Below are positions 22,676 through 31,015 of a DNA stretch of 64,000 nucleotides, piece by piece. Source of the DNA: Poindextera sp035604135 (GTDB taxonomy: Bacteria; Pseudomonadota; Alphaproteobacteria; Caulobacterales; Caulobacteraceae); NCBI GenBank assembly GCA_035604135.1, contig DATNJB010000056.1, positions 15,205 through 79,204 of the forward strand, given 5' to 3'. The translations under genes and the position numbers were made by a program. A model generated the notes under the pieces. The model made no database searches and was not told where the DNA came from. It saw only the letters and a list, made by a program, of their open reading frames with translations. Positions within the stretch are counted from its first letter, which is position 1, and each line of letters starts with the position of its first letter.

Positions 22676-23575
22676 CTAGGCAAAGCCCTGGTCGGCCAGC
22701 CAGTCCCCCAGGAGGTCGATCCAGCGGTCGACCGGCAGCCCGCGCTTGACCATGCCGAAGCCATGGCCGCCGCGGGCGAAGATATGCAGCTCGGCCGGCC
22801 GGCCGGCCTTCGACCAGTCGGCGTAGAGCCCTTCGACGGACTTCAGCAGCAGATTGTCGTCGTAGGCTATGCAGAGGAAAAGCGGCGGGGCGTCGGCAGG
22901 CACGGGCTTTCCGGCTGTGGCGCCGCCGTAGATCGGCGCCGCGAACGCCAGCGGCGCCCCGCCCGGGTCCATGGCCACGGCGGCGGTCACGAAGGCGCCG
23001 GCCGAGAAGCCGATCATGCCGATGCGATCAGGGCTCACGCCAAACGCGCCGGCGCGTTCGCGCACCAGAGCCAGAGTGCGCCGCCCGTCGTCATTGGCGA
23101 TTTCGCGCGCGGCGGCCAACGCCGGATCGGGCAGCAGCTCGTCGATCGAGGGCCTGGGCTTGCTGCTGTTGAAACGCTCGGTCAGACGAGCCTGCATCTT
23201 CGCCGACGTCTCTGCGTACTCGGCCGGATCGGCCGGCGTCGCCATCAGCCGGTACTTGAGCAGGAACGCGGTGTAGCCGCGCTCGGCCAGCCAATGGCAG
23301 AGGTCGACGCCCTCGTGGTCCCAGGCGAGGATGCGCCAGCCGCCGCCGGGCGCCACGATGACGCCGACGCCGTTCGCGTTCGCGGTCGGGCGGTAGACCG
23401 TCAGCGTCGGCTCGGACACGTTGCGCAGGATCGTCTTTTCGTCCGCTCCGCCGGCGACCGGTCCCTTGAAGCTCTGCTCGGGCGGAACGTCCGGGTTGGT
23501 GCGCGCCGGCGGCGTCTGCCACAGCGCGATCACCTCCTCGGCGCTCTTCACGTCCACGCGTGCGTCGTCGGCCAT
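22676..23575 (-). CDS. Alpha/beta hydrolase (BD-FAE-like esterase)
   Basis: The 299-residue product is an alpha/beta hydrolase. V-A-P-G-G-G-W holds the oxyanion-hole glycines, the nucleophile serine is in I-G-F-S-A-G-A (G-x-S-x-G), Asp is probably in A-Y-D-D-N-L-L, and His in A-R-G-G-H-G-F-G-M. The arrangement and the Y-R-P-T-A-N-A-N-G segment before the first strand resemble the BD-FAE / xylan-esterase-like family. There is no signal peptide. GGAG lies 7 bases before the ATG at 23575. It is divergent from the SDR gene by 81 bp. Confidence 0.88.
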   Translation of the reverse strand: MADDARVDVKSAEEVIALWQTPPARTNPDVPPEQSFKGPVAGGADEKTILRNVSEPTLTVYRPTANANGVGVIVAPGGGWRILAWDHEGVDLCHWLAERGYTAFLLKYRLMATPADPAEYAETSAKMQARLTERFNSSKPRPSIDELLPDPALAAAREIANDDGRRTLALVRERAGAFGVSPDRIGMIGFSAGAFVTAAVAMDPGGAPLAFAAPIYGGATAGKPVPADAPPLFLCIAYDDNLLLKSVEGLYADWSKAGRPAELHIFARGGHGFGMVKRGLPVDRWIDLLGDWLADQGFA

Positions 23576-23656
23576 GGCGATCTCCTTCTTGTCCTTCCCC
23601 GCACTGTCGCGCAAACGATGCGGCGCGTGAAGGTTTGACCGAGCCGGGAGATCGAC

Positions 23657-24505
23657 GTGGCCCATCCAGCGCTTGAAGCGGGTCGCACCGCCGTGGTCAC
23701 CGGCGCGGCGAGCGGCATCGGGCTCGCTTCGGCCAAGGCGTTCGCGCGTCTTGGCCTGAACCTGGTCCTGGCTGACGTGCAGGCGGATCTGCTGCCCGAC
23801 GCCGAGGCGGCGGTCGCGGCGATCGCCGACGCCGGCAAGGTGACGAACACCGTTGTCGACGTGGCGCGGTTCACCGACCTCGAGCGGCTGGCGCAACTCG
23901 CCGCCGAGGCGTTCGGCGACGTGCACGTGCTGATGAACAATGCCGGCGCTGGGCGAAACCCGGGCAAGCCATGGGAGGGGCTGGACGGCTGGCGGGCGCT
24001 GATCGACATCAACCTCTGGGGCCCGATCAACGGCGGGCAGGCCTTCGTCCCGGCGATGCTGGCCCATGACGGACCTGGGCTCGTGATCAACACCGGCTCT
24101 AAGCAAGGCATCACGCTCCCGCCCGGGAACAGCGCCTACAACGTCTCCAAGGCTGGCCTGAGGGCCTACACCGAGCTTCTCGCCCACGAGCTCAGGGGCG
24201 CGCCGGGCGGACGCATCACCGCCCACCTCCTGATCCCCGGCTCGACCTTCACCGGCATGAGCGCGCGCTCCGGCCGCGAGAAGCCGCCGGGCGCGTGGAC
24301 GCCGGAGCAGGTCGCGGACTTCATGCTCGACAGCATCGAACGCGGCGACTTCTACATCCTCTGTCCGGACAACGACGTCAGCCGCGCGCTCGACGAACGG
24401 CGCATGGCCTGGATGGCCGGCGACATCATCGAAAACCGCCCCGCGCTGTCGCGCTGGCATCCCGACCATGCGGCGGCGTTCGCCGCCTTCATCAAGGGCG
24501 TGTGA
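23657..24505 (+). CDS. Short-chain dehydrogenase/reductase
   Basis: The 282-residue product has the classical SDR features: T-G-A-A-S-G-I-G at 14-21 for cofactor binding, Asp at the end of strand 2 (V-L-A-D-V), N-N-A-G near residue 95, and the catalytic Ser and Y-N-V-S-K (Y-x-x-x-K) near 150-165. Asp at the end of strand 2 favours NAD over NADP. The start is GTG with a GGGAG site upstream. A C-terminal extension of about 40 residues continues past the usual fold. The substrate is unknown. Confidence 0.9.
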   Translation: MAHPALEAGRTAVVTGAASGIGLASAKAFARLGLNLVLADVQADLLPDAEAAVAAIADAGKVTNTVVDVARFTDLERLAQLAAEAFGDVHVLMNNAGAGRNPGKPWEGLDGWRALIDINLWGPINGGQAFVPAMLAHDGPGLVINTGSKQGITLPPGNSAYNVSKAGLRAYTELLAHELRGAPGGRITAHLLIPGSTFTGMSARSGREKPPGAWTPEQVADFMLDSIERGDFYILCPDNDVSRALDERRMAWMAGDIIENRPALSRWHPDHAAAFAAFIKGV

Positions 24506-24512
24506 AGCGCCC

Positions 24513-25670
24513 TTAGCTCGCCGAGACTGAGGACACCGCCGCCAGCCGCGCGCCGACCGCGGTCAGGAGCATGTCGTAGGCGCGGTCCACGATCTCGTCC
24601 AACGAAGGGGTCTTGGCGAACATGTCGATTGCGCCGGCCAGGATCTCGTCCCGGCTCGGCATCTGGGGCAGGCGGACGGCAGCCAGCGCCTCGCTGGCGC
24701 GCCGCCAGTCGCGGGCAAGCGCCTCCTGCAGGGCGACGAGTTCGGGATCCTGCAGCGCCGCGGCGATGGCGCGGGCGATGGGCTCGGGGTTGAAGCGCGC
24801 GGCCAGCTGTTCGGCCGCCCGGTCGATCACCCGCGCGCCCAGCCGCTGCTCGCCCTTGAGCAGTCGCTCGGGCGGCAGCTTCAGGTCCCAGACCAGACCG
24901 GTCCACGAGAGGGCGCGCAGGATGTAGTAGGTCGCGTCGACCTCCCACCAGCGGAATCCCTGGCGTGCGCTGCTCTGCGCGGCGTGATGGTTGTTGTGCC
25001 AGCCCTCGCCCATGGTGAAGAGCGCCAGCGCCCAGTTGTTGCGGGAGTCGTCGCCCGTCACGTAGCGCGTCTTGCCAAGCACGTGGGCCAGCGAGTTGAT
25101 GCAGAAGGTGGCGTGGTAGACCAGCACCGTGCTCCACAGGAACCCGACCACCAGCCCCGGCCAGCCGGCGATGAGGAAGCAGGCAAGCGCGGTGAGCACG
25201 GCTGGCGCGTGTTCGAACCGGTCCAGCCATGCCAGTTCGGGAAACGCGGCCAGGTCGGACACCAGCACCAGGTCGGTCTCGGCGTGTTTGGGATCGAAGA
25301 TCCAGCCGACGTGCGCGTAGAAGAAGCCTTGCCGACGCGGCGAGTGCGGGTCCTCGGCCGTGTCGGAGTAGAGGTGGTGGCGGCGATGCTGGGCGGCCCA
25401 CCAAAGCACGCTGTTCTGCGCCGCGGTCTGGGCGAGGAACGCCAACACGAACTGGAAGACGCGGCCGGTGGAAAAGGCTTTGTGGGAAAAGAGCCGGTGA
25501 TAGCCCGCGCCGATCGCAAAGATGCGTAGCCAATAGAGACCGAAGCAGAGCGCCAGCGCCTGCCAGGTCACGCCGGTCCAGATCGCGGCCAGGCAGGCCA
25601 GGTGCACCATGACAAACGGCAGCGCCTGCGGGTTGAGGGCGCGTCGGGCGCCCAGACGTTCAGTGGACAT
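24513..25670 (-). CDS. Acyl-CoA desaturase (delta-9-type fatty acid desaturase)
   Basis: The 385-residue product is a membrane di-iron desaturase. The three histidine boxes are present: G-Y-H-R-L-F-S-H (58-63), H-R-R-H-H (95-99) and H-N-N-H-H (near 225), together with membrane helices between them and the G-E-G-W-H-N-N-H-H context of the acyl-CoA/acyl-lipid desaturase family. About 100 residues follow the last box and form a helical, Ala/Leu-rich extension not seen in the short enzymes. It would introduce double bonds into acyl chains for membrane fluidity. The ATG 25670 is preferred; an upstream start at 25856 adds a Cys/Arg-rich non-conserved stretch. Confidence 0.92.
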   Translation of the reverse strand: MSTERLGARRALNPQALPFVMVHLACLAAIWTGVTWQALALCFGLYWLRIFAIGAGYHRLFSHKAFSTGRVFQFVLAFLAQTAAQNSVLWWAAQHRRHHLYSDTAEDPHSPRRQGFFYAHVGWIFDPKHAETDLVLVSDLAAFPELAWLDRFEHAPAVLTALACFLIAGWPGLVVGFLWSTVLVYHATFCINSLAHVLGKTRYVTGDDSRNNWALALFTMGEGWHNNHHAAQSSARQGFRWWEVDATYYILRALSWTGLVWDLKLPPERLLKGEQRLGARVIDRAAEQLAARFNPEPIARAIAAALQDPELVALQEALARDWRRASEALAAVRLPQMPSRDEILAGAIDMFAKTPSLDEIVDRAYDMLLTAVGARLAAVSSVSAS

Positions 25671-25988
25671 GGATGCGGCGTTCCTGGCCGATCCGCCGCG
25701 CCGTCGGGCGGAGCGTGGGGCAGTCTGCAGACAATGTAGGCATGTTCTCTTCGAGATGTCTGAACATCCAGGCGGCGTCGCGCAACCCGGCCGGCCCCAA
25801 CGATAGATGATTCCCTGCCTGCAAAGTGGCAGGCCGTTGCGAAATCGACGGTTCACGCCACTCGGAAGGTCGATTCCGCGGGCGCGGCGCCGTGTCGGCC
25901 GCGGCGAAGTGCCGCGAGGTCAGGCTGGCCTCGGCGACGCTTTCGGTCGATCATCGACGCCGGGAAACGCGAAAACCGGAGGCGCAGC
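25671..25988. promoter_or_regulatory. Divergent promoter region, desaturase / VOC genes
   Basis: This 318-bp gap separates two divergent genes. It holds no gene I can support. An inverted repeat ATGTTC (25742-25747) ... GAACAT (25762-25767) with a 14-base spacer lies about 75-100 bp upstream of the desaturase start and could be an operator. Confidence 0.3.
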
Positions 25989-26522
25989 ATGCGCACTAAC
26001 GGCATCAACCATCTGGCGCTCGTCTGCCGCGACATGGCCGAGACGGTGAAATTCTACACAGAGGTGCTCGAAATGCCTCTGGTGAAGACCGTCGAGCTGC
26101 CCGGCGGCGGCCAGCACTTCTTCTTCGACTGCGGCGGCGGCAACCTGCTCGCCTTCTTCTGGTGGGAGAACGCGCCGGCGGCCGCGCCGGGCGTCGCTTC
26201 CGTCGAGGACTTCCCGCGCAAGCCGATGAGCGCCATCGGCTCGATGAACCACGTGGCGTTCACGCTGGACGAGGACGAGCTTGCGGCGAGCATCAAGCGC
26301 CTCGAGGCCAAGGGCGTGCCGGTCCTGCCGCAGGTGGTGAACCACGACGACTCGCCGATGGGCGTCTCGCGCGAGATGCATCCAGGCGTGTTCGTCCGCT
26401 CGGTCTATTTCCGCGACCCCAACGGCATCATGCTCGAGTTCGCCGCCCTGACCCGCGAGCTCGGCAAGCCGGAGGACATCCGCCACGCGCCGGCGCACGC
26501 GTTGCAGCCGGCGAGCGCCTGA
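25989..26522 (+). CDS. Glyoxalase/VOC-family dioxygenase-like protein
   Basis: The 177-residue product is a vicinal oxygen chelate protein with two beta-alpha-beta units: I-N-H-L-A-L-V-C-R-D-M-A-E-T-V-K-F-Y at the start (first His ligand), M-N-H-V-A-F-T-L-D-E-D-E-L (second His), and V-Y-F-R-D-P-N-G-I-M-L-E-F-A (Glu ligand) near the end. This pattern is found in extradiol-dioxygenase-like and glyoxalase I-like members, and the substrate cannot be fixed from sequence. It is followed after 5 bp by a carboxymuconolactone decarboxylase-type gene, so the two likely form an operon. Confidence 0.88.
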   Translation: MRTNGINHLALVCRDMAETVKFYTEVLEMPLVKTVELPGGGQHFFFDCGGGNLLAFFWWENAPAAAPGVASVEDFPRKPMSAIGSMNHVAFTLDEDELAASIKRLEAKGVPVLPQVVNHDDSPMGVSREMHPGVFVRSVYFRDPNGIMLEFAALTRELGKPEDIRHAPAHALQPASA

Positions 26523-26527
26523 AGACC

Positions 26528-27166
26528 ATGCCGCGGCTGCGTCAGATCCCCCGCGCCGAAGTCACTTCGAAGAACATCCTTCGCATGTATGACCTTCTGT
26601 TCGGCGACCGCGACCCGGTCGCCGAACCGGGCACGGCCACGGGGACCCGCGGCGATTGGTGGACGGTCTTCGCCAATTCGCCCGACGTGTTCGATCACGC
26701 GGTTAGCGGGTTCGCCCTCTATCGCGGCCAGCGCAAGCTCGACCCGGTGCTGCGCGAGCTCGGCCAGACGCGCGTGGGTTGGGCCAAGGGCAGCCAGTTC
26801 GTCTTTTCCCAGCATTGCAAGTCCCTGCGCGGGCTGAAGGTGGCGGAGGAGAAGATCGCCGCCATTCCTAGCTGGCAGGTCGCTGACTGCTTCTCGCCCG
26901 AGGAGCGGGCGGTGCTCGCCTACGCGGACTGCCTGGCCCTTTCGGCCGGGCGGACGCCGGATGCGGTGTTCGATGCGCTGAAGCGCTTCATGAGCGACGA
27001 GCAGATTCTTGAGTTCACCTACATCGTCATGCTCTACGACATGCACGCGGTGATGAGCCGGGCGCTGCGGGTGGAGTATGACGACCGCGACGATCCGGTG
27101 GTCGAAATCGCCGCGCCCAAGGACTTCGCCGCCCGCGACTTCCTGGACACGGGCCGCGAACGCTAG
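26528..27166 (+). CDS. Carboxymuconolactone decarboxylase / AhpD-like protein
   Basis: The 212-residue product is helical and fits the carboxymuconolactone decarboxylase superfamily: L-Y-R-G-Q-R-K-L-D-P-V-L-R-E-L, the S-Q-H-C-K-S-L-R-G-L-K segment where members have the conserved His and Cys, L-S-P-E-E-R-A-V-L-A-Y-A-D, and a C-terminal L-E-F-T-Y-I-V-M-L-Y. Only one cysteine occupies the peroxidatic position (no C-x-x-C pair), so it resembles the decarboxylase-like rather than peroxidase-like branch. It starts 5 bp after the VOC gene and ends 38 bp before the convergent cobS. Confidence 0.82.
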   Translation: MPRLRQIPRAEVTSKNILRMYDLLFGDRDPVAEPGTATGTRGDWWTVFANSPDVFDHAVSGFALYRGQRKLDPVLRELGQTRVGWAKGSQFVFSQHCKSLRGLKVAEEKIAAIPSWQVADCFSPEERAVLAYADCLALSAGRTPDAVFDALKRFMSDEQILEFTYIVMLYDMHAVMSRALRVEYDDRDDPVVEIAAPKDFAARDFLDTGRER

Positions 27167-27204
27167 CGCCGTTCCACAAGCGCTTCGCTCGCAGCCCAGG
27201 GCGG

Positions 27205-28209
27205 CTAAGTCACCTTCGCGCGCGTCGCAGATTCCGGAAGGTCGGAGCCGAAGGCGCGCTGGAAGAACTCCGCCACCGTCGGCCGCTCGAGCTCGTCGCA
27301 CTTGTTTAGGAAGGTGACGCGAAAGCCCTGGGCGATGTCGCCGCCGTAGATCTCGGCGTTCTCCGCCCAGGTGATCACCGTCCTTGGGCTCATGACGGTC
27401 GAGATATCGCCGTTCATGAAGGCGTTGCGCGTCATGTCGGCGGTGCGGACCATCGCGGCGATGGTGCGCCGCCCGGCCGGATTGTCGTAATGTGGGTTCT
27501 TCGCCAGCACGATCTCCTGCTCGACGTCGTGGGCGAGGTAGTTGAGCGTGGTGACCAGGGACCAGCGGTCCATTTGCCCCTGATTGATCTGCTGGGTGCC
27601 GTGATAGAGCCCGGTGGTGTCGCCCAACCCGATCGTGTTGGTGGTCGAGAACAGGCGGAAATAGGGGTTGGCGCGGATCACGCGGTTCTGGTCGAGCAGC
27701 GTCAGCCGCCCGCCGGCCTCCAGCACTCGCTGTATCACGAACATCACGTCGGGGCGGCCGGCGTCGTATTCGTCGAAGGTGAGAAGGATCGGCCGCTGCA
27801 GCGCCCAGGGTAGCATGCCCTCACGGAACTCGGTGACCTGCTTGCCCTCGCGCAGCACGATGGCGTCCTTGCCAACGAGGTCGATGCGGCTCACGTGGCT
27901 GTCCAGGTTCACCCGGATCATCGGCCAGTTGAGCCGGGCCGCGACCTGCTCGATATGGGTCGACTTGCCGGTGCCGTGATAGCCCTGGATCATCACGCGA
28001 CGATTGTGGGCGAGGCCGGCGCAGATCGCGACGGTGGTCTCGGGATCGAACCGGTAGGCTTCGTCGATATCCGGTACGTGAGGGTCGCGCTCCGAGAACC
28101 GCGGCACGATCATGTCGGAATCGACGCCCAGCGCTTCTCGCACGGTCACCCGCTGGTCGGGCGCCAGGGTCAGGAGTCTGTCTTCAGTCTCTTCGGTCAA
28201 AGTCGGCAT
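27205..28209 (-). CDS. cobS: Aerobic cobaltochelatase subunit CobS
   Basis: The 334-residue product is CobS, the AAA+ ATPase subunit of the CobNST cobaltochelatase. Walker A is G-Y-H-G-T-G-K-S-T (76-84), Walker B is I-L-L-T-F-D-E-Y-D-A-G, and the N-terminal F-S-E-R-D-P-H-V-P-D-I-D-E-A-Y-R-F-D motif and the C-terminal S-P-R-T-V-I-T-W-A-E-N are characteristic of the family. Length is as usual. It lies 75 bp downstream of the DnaJ-like gene, as in many alphaproteobacteria, but cobT is not the next gene. Confidence 0.96.
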   Translation of the reverse strand: MPTLTEETEDRLLTLAPDQRVTVREALGVDSDMIVPRFSERDPHVPDIDEAYRFDPETTVAICAGLAHNRRVMIQGYHGTGKSTHIEQVAARLNWPMIRVNLDSHVSRIDLVGKDAIVLREGKQVTEFREGMLPWALQRPILLTFDEYDAGRPDVMFVIQRVLEAGGRLTLLDQNRVIRANPYFRLFSTTNTIGLGDTTGLYHGTQQINQGQMDRWSLVTTLNYLAHDVEQEIVLAKNPHYDNPAGRRTIAAMVRTADMTRNAFMNGDISTVMSPRTVITWAENAEIYGGDIAQGFRVTFLNKCDELERPTVAEFFQRAFGSDLPESATRAKVT

Positions 28210-28270
28210 GAGAAATCGGTTAGCGGTTTAAGCCAGCAATGCAAACGGGGGAGCGGCGCTTCTAGCGCAA

Positions 28271-28290
28271 GCGTGACGCCCGCGTCACGC
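28271..28290 (-). terminator. Perfect hairpin overlapping the DnaJ-like stop codon
   Basis: GCGTGACGC (28271-28279) and GCGTCACGC (28282-28290) form a perfect 9-bp stem around CC. It covers the stop codon of the gene ending at 28285 and precedes cobS by 62 bp. There is only a short TT after it, so it may attenuate rather than fully terminate. Confidence 0.4.
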
Positions 28291-28926
28291 CATATTGGCT
28301 TTGCGCAGCGCTTGGTAGGCTTTGATCACGCGCTGCAGCTTGTGCTCGGCCGAGCGATCGCCGCCGTTCGCATCCGGATGGCAGCGTTTCACGAGCTCGA
28401 TGTAGCGCGCGCGGATCGCCGGCGCGGTGGCCGTGGCGTCGAGGTCGAGATCGGCCAGGGCGTTGCGCTCCAGCCTGCCCAGCTTGCGCTCGTGCGCGGC
28501 ATGCTCGGCGCGGCGGCGCGCGGCGGCAAAGAAGCCGAACGGATCTGTGAAGGCGCGCTCCGTCGAGCTGCGCGCCGCCATCGCCTCGCGCGAGCGCCGG
28601 GACGCCTGAAACGACCAGGTCGGCCGCTCGCCGGTCGTCGTCCGCGCTTGCCAGGCGCGGATCTGGCCCTCGGTCATCCCGGCGAAGAAGTCCCAGCTGC
28701 GGTTATATTCGGCCGCGTGCTCGGTGCAGAACCAGTAGTGCTCGTTCAACAGATCGCGCGATTTCGGCGCGCGCGTCTGCGCCGCGCGGCGGCATCCGGG
28801 ATGGTCGCAAGGACGCTCCCCCTCCTTTAACCCGCTCGCGGACTCCGCCTGCGCTTCCTCCTCCGGTTTCGGCGGGCGCACGCGGATGTCGACGAATTTG
28901 GGCTTGTATTGAAAGGCGCCGGACAT
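28285..28926 (-). CDS. J-domain (DnaJ-like) protein adjacent to cobS
   Basis: The 213-residue product has a C-terminal J domain (about 150-210): an amphipathic first helix, Y-I-E-L-V-K-R-C-H-P-D-A-N-G-G-D with the invariant H-P-D, and a final helix I-K-A-Y-Q-A-L. The N-terminus M-S-G-A-F-Q-Y-K-P-K-F-V-D-I-R-V is well conserved in this alphaproteobacterial group, and the middle has Cys/His pairs (C-D-H-P-G-C, F-C-T-E-H) that may bind zinc. It would stimulate a DnaK/Hsp70 partner. ATG 28926 is chosen because homologues start there; a further upstream start at 28971 adds 15 residues. It is divergent from bolA. Confidence 0.9.
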   Translation of the reverse strand: MSGAFQYKPKFVDIRVRPPKPEEEAQAESASGLKEGERPCDHPGCRRAAQTRAPKSRDLLNEHYWFCTEHAAEYNRSWDFFAGMTEGQIRAWQARTTTGERPTWSFQASRRSREAMAARSSTERAFTDPFGFFAAARRRAEHAAHERKLGRLERNALADLDLDATATAPAIRARYIELVKRCHPDANGGDRSAEHKLQRVIKAYQALRKANMA

Positions 28927-28994
28927 GCCACGAAGTATGCGGTTGAACCTTTTGCTTTCAAGAATTGACACCGAAGAATTTGGAGCCGACTCTT

Positions 28995-29318
28995 ATGGGC
29001 GCCGTCAGCGACCTGATCCGCGACAAGCTGGAAGCGGCCTTCACCCCCGACACTCTTGAGATCGAGGACGACAGCGCCCGTCACGCCGGACATTCCGGCG
29101 CGCGCGCCGGCGGCGAGACGCACTTCAATGTGCTGATCGTCACACCCGCGTTCACGGGCCTGAGCCTCGTACAGCGACAGCGCCTCATCTACGCGCTGCT
29201 GGCCGACGAGCTCGAGGGGCGGGTCCACGCACTCTCCGTGCGCGCGCTTGCGCCAGGAGAGGCGGGGTCTGAAGCGCCGCCTGCCGGCGGGGCCTCGAAA
29301 GGACGTGCAGGCGCCTAG
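28995..29318 (+). CDS. bolA: BolA-family transcriptional/Fe-S cofactor protein
   Basis: The 107-residue product has the BolA fold: the basic/acidic first helix, then G-E-T-H-F-N-V-L-I-V-T-P-A-F-T-G-L-S-L-V-Q-R-Q-R-L-I-Y-A-L-L-A-D-E-L, which contains the conserved F-x-G-x-S/L-x-V-x-R-x-R/Q motif, and H-A-L-S-V-R-A. BolA proteins work with monothiol glutaredoxins in iron-sulfur cluster control. ATG 28995 is preferred over an upstream start at 28965. It shares the divergent region with the DnaJ-like gene and converges on the cold-shock gene with a 4-bp stop overlap. Confidence 0.92.
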   Translation: MGAVSDLIRDKLEAAFTPDTLEIEDDSARHAGHSGARAGGETHFNVLIVTPAFTGLSLVQRQRLIYALLADELEGRVHALSVRALAPGEAGSEAPPAGGASKGRAGA

Positions 29319-29524
29319 GCGCTCGCCAGCTGGCCGGCGGCCATCTTGCCGCTGCGACTGTCCTTTTCCAGCTCGTAGCTGATCTTTTGGCCTTCGTTCA
29401 GCGAGCCGAGGCCCGCCCGTTCGACGGCCGAGATATGGACGAACACATCGTTTCCACCCGCGTCAGGCTGGATGAAACCGTAGCCCTTTTGGGCGTTGAA
29501 CCACTTCACAGTTCCGGTAGGCAT
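29315..29524 (-). CDS. Cold-shock domain protein, CspA family
   Basis: The 69-residue product is a single cold-shock domain: G-T-V-K-W-F-N-A-Q-K-G-Y-G-F-I (RNP1 region) and D-V-F-V-H-I (RNP2), then G-Q-K-I-S-Y-E-L. It binds single-stranded nucleic acid and prevents secondary structure in mRNA. The leader between 29525 and the corC end at 29725 (about 200 bp) is long enough for a structured cold-shock 5' untranslated region, though I could not identify a specific thermosensor fold. Which Csp paralogue it is cannot be judged. Confidence 0.95.
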   Translation of the reverse strand: MPTGTVKWFNAQKGYGFIQPDAGGNDVFVHISAVERAGLGSLNEGQKISYELEKDSRSGKMAAGQLASA

Positions 29525-29725
29525 ATTTCGTCGTTTCCAGATTTAGCACCACGCGCCGCGCCAGTCGGCGACACGATCAAATTCTCGAAGAGGATCGAGG
29601 CGGGTCCGGGGCTTGGTCACTTGCAAGCGTGGGCGACGGCCGAACCAAAACGATATTCGACGGCGGCGAAGTCGCACACATCGCCGCCGACCGCAAATCT
29701 TTTTCGCCTTGCGACCGCTGCGGCT

Positions 29726-31015
29726 TCAGGCGCCCACTTCGGCATCCGGCAACGGCGGGGAGACCTTAAGCAGCGTGATCTGGTTGCGCGCTCGGCGCAG
29801 CACCTGGAAGCGATGCCTGTGGAAAATGAAGGTCTGTCCGACCTCGGGAATCGCCTGCGCTTCGTGGATGACCAGCCCGGCCAGCGTCACCGCTTCCTCG
29901 TCCGGCAGATCCCAGTCCATGGCGCGGTTCAGCTCGCGAATGGTGACCGCGCCCTCGACAATGACTGACCCGTCGGGCTGCCGGCGCACGCCCTCGGCCA
30001 CCAGATCGTGCTCGTCCTCGATCTCGCCGACGATCTCCTCGATGATGTCTTCCAGCGTCACCAGCCCCTGCAAGGCCCCGTACTCGTCGACCACCAGCGC
30101 GAAGTGGGTGCGCCGCCGGCGAAACGCGTTCATCTGATCCTTCAGCTTCGTGGTCTCGGGGATGAACCAGGGTTCGCGGGCGAGTGCGGCGATGTCGAGC
30201 GTCTCCACACCGCCCTCGGCCGTCGCCACGGCCCTCAGGAGATCGCGAGCGTGCAGCACTCCGATGATATTCTCCGGCTCGCCACGGTAGATCGGCAGCC
30301 GCGTGTGCGAGGCCCCCAACGCCTGGTTGATCACGTCGCGCGGCGCAAGGTCAGCGTCGAGCATCTCGATCGACCTGCGGTGCACCATGACGTCGGCGAC
30401 GTCCATCTCGCCGAGGTCGAGCACCGCGCCCAACATGCGGCGGTCGGCGCTTTCGACCATCCCCTCGGCGTGGTGGTACTCGACAGCGCCGCGGATCTCC
30501 TCGTGCGCCTCGGTCTCGCCGCGTCCGGCTTCGACGTCGACGCCGACCAGCTTCAGCGTCCCGCCGACGAACCACTGCACGGTGTTCACCACCGGTGTGA
30601 AGACGAGGACGGCCAGTTCGGTCGGGGCCGAGAGCCAGCGCGCCACGTCGTCGGCGCGCATGATGGCCAGCGTCTTGGGCAGCACTTCGGCGAACACCAG
30701 CACGAGCACGGTCATGATGCCGGTGGCGATCGCCACGCCGAGGCCGCCGTGGAACGTCTGGCTCAGAACCATGGTCACCATGGCCGAGGCCAGGATGTTG
30801 ATCAGGTTGTTGCCCAGCAGCACGGCGCCGATCATCTGCTCGCGCTCGCCGATCAGGCGGTTTACGCGCGCCGCGGCGCGATCGCCGTCCCGCTCCAACT
30901 GGTGCATGCGCCCGCGGCTGGCCCCGGTCAGTGAGGTCTCCGCGGCGGAGAAGACGCCGGAGATCGCCAGCAGCAGCACGATCACCGGCGCAATGGCCAA
31001 CAGCTCTGCGATCAT
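29726..31015 (-). CDS. HlyC/CorC family transporter (CNNM-type, CBS domains)
   Basis: The 429-residue product has an N-terminal DUF21/CNNM membrane domain with three to four helices (S-G-V-F-S-A-A-E-T-S-L-T is its signature), two CBS domains (about 190-320; V-M-V-H-R-R-S-I in the linker), and a C-terminal CorC_HlyC domain (G-S-V-I-V-E-G-A-V-T-I-R-E-L-N). Such proteins are linked to magnesium/cobalt efflux and integrity of the envelope. ATG 31015 overlaps the aroB stop as ATGA, so it is translated from the aroK-aroB operon. It ends 200 bp before the cold-shock gene. Confidence 0.93.
   Translation of the reverse strand: MIAELLAIAPVIVLLLAISGVFSAAETSLTGASRGRMHQLERDGDRAAARVNRLIGEREQMIGAVLLGNNLINILASAMVTMVLSQTFHGGLGVAIATGIMTVLVLVFAEVLPKTLAIMRADDVARWLSAPTELAVLVFTPVVNTVQWFVGGTLKLVGVDVEAGRGETEAHEEIRGAVEYHHAEGMVESADRRMLGAVLDLGEMDVADVMVHRRSIEMLDADLAPRDVINQALGASHTRLPIYRGEPENIIGVLHARDLLRAVATAEGGVETLDIAALAREPWFIPETTKLKDQMNAFRRRRTHFALVVDEYGALQGLVTLEDIIEEIVGEIEDEHDLVAEGVRRQPDGSVIVEGAVTIRELNRAMDWDLPDEEAVTLAGLVIHEAQAIPEVGQTFIFHRHRFQVLRRARNQITLLKVSPPLPDAEVGA

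Noticed and set aside
25742..25767. ATGTTC...GAACAT as a LexA box
   Set aside because: The alphaproteobacterial LexA site is a GTTC-N7-GTTC direct repeat; this is an inverted repeat with a different spacer.
28940..28972. TTGAAA/CATACT promoter giving a leaderless DnaJ-like transcript
   Set aside because: The -10 match is only 4 of 6, and the position relative to the start codon is speculative.
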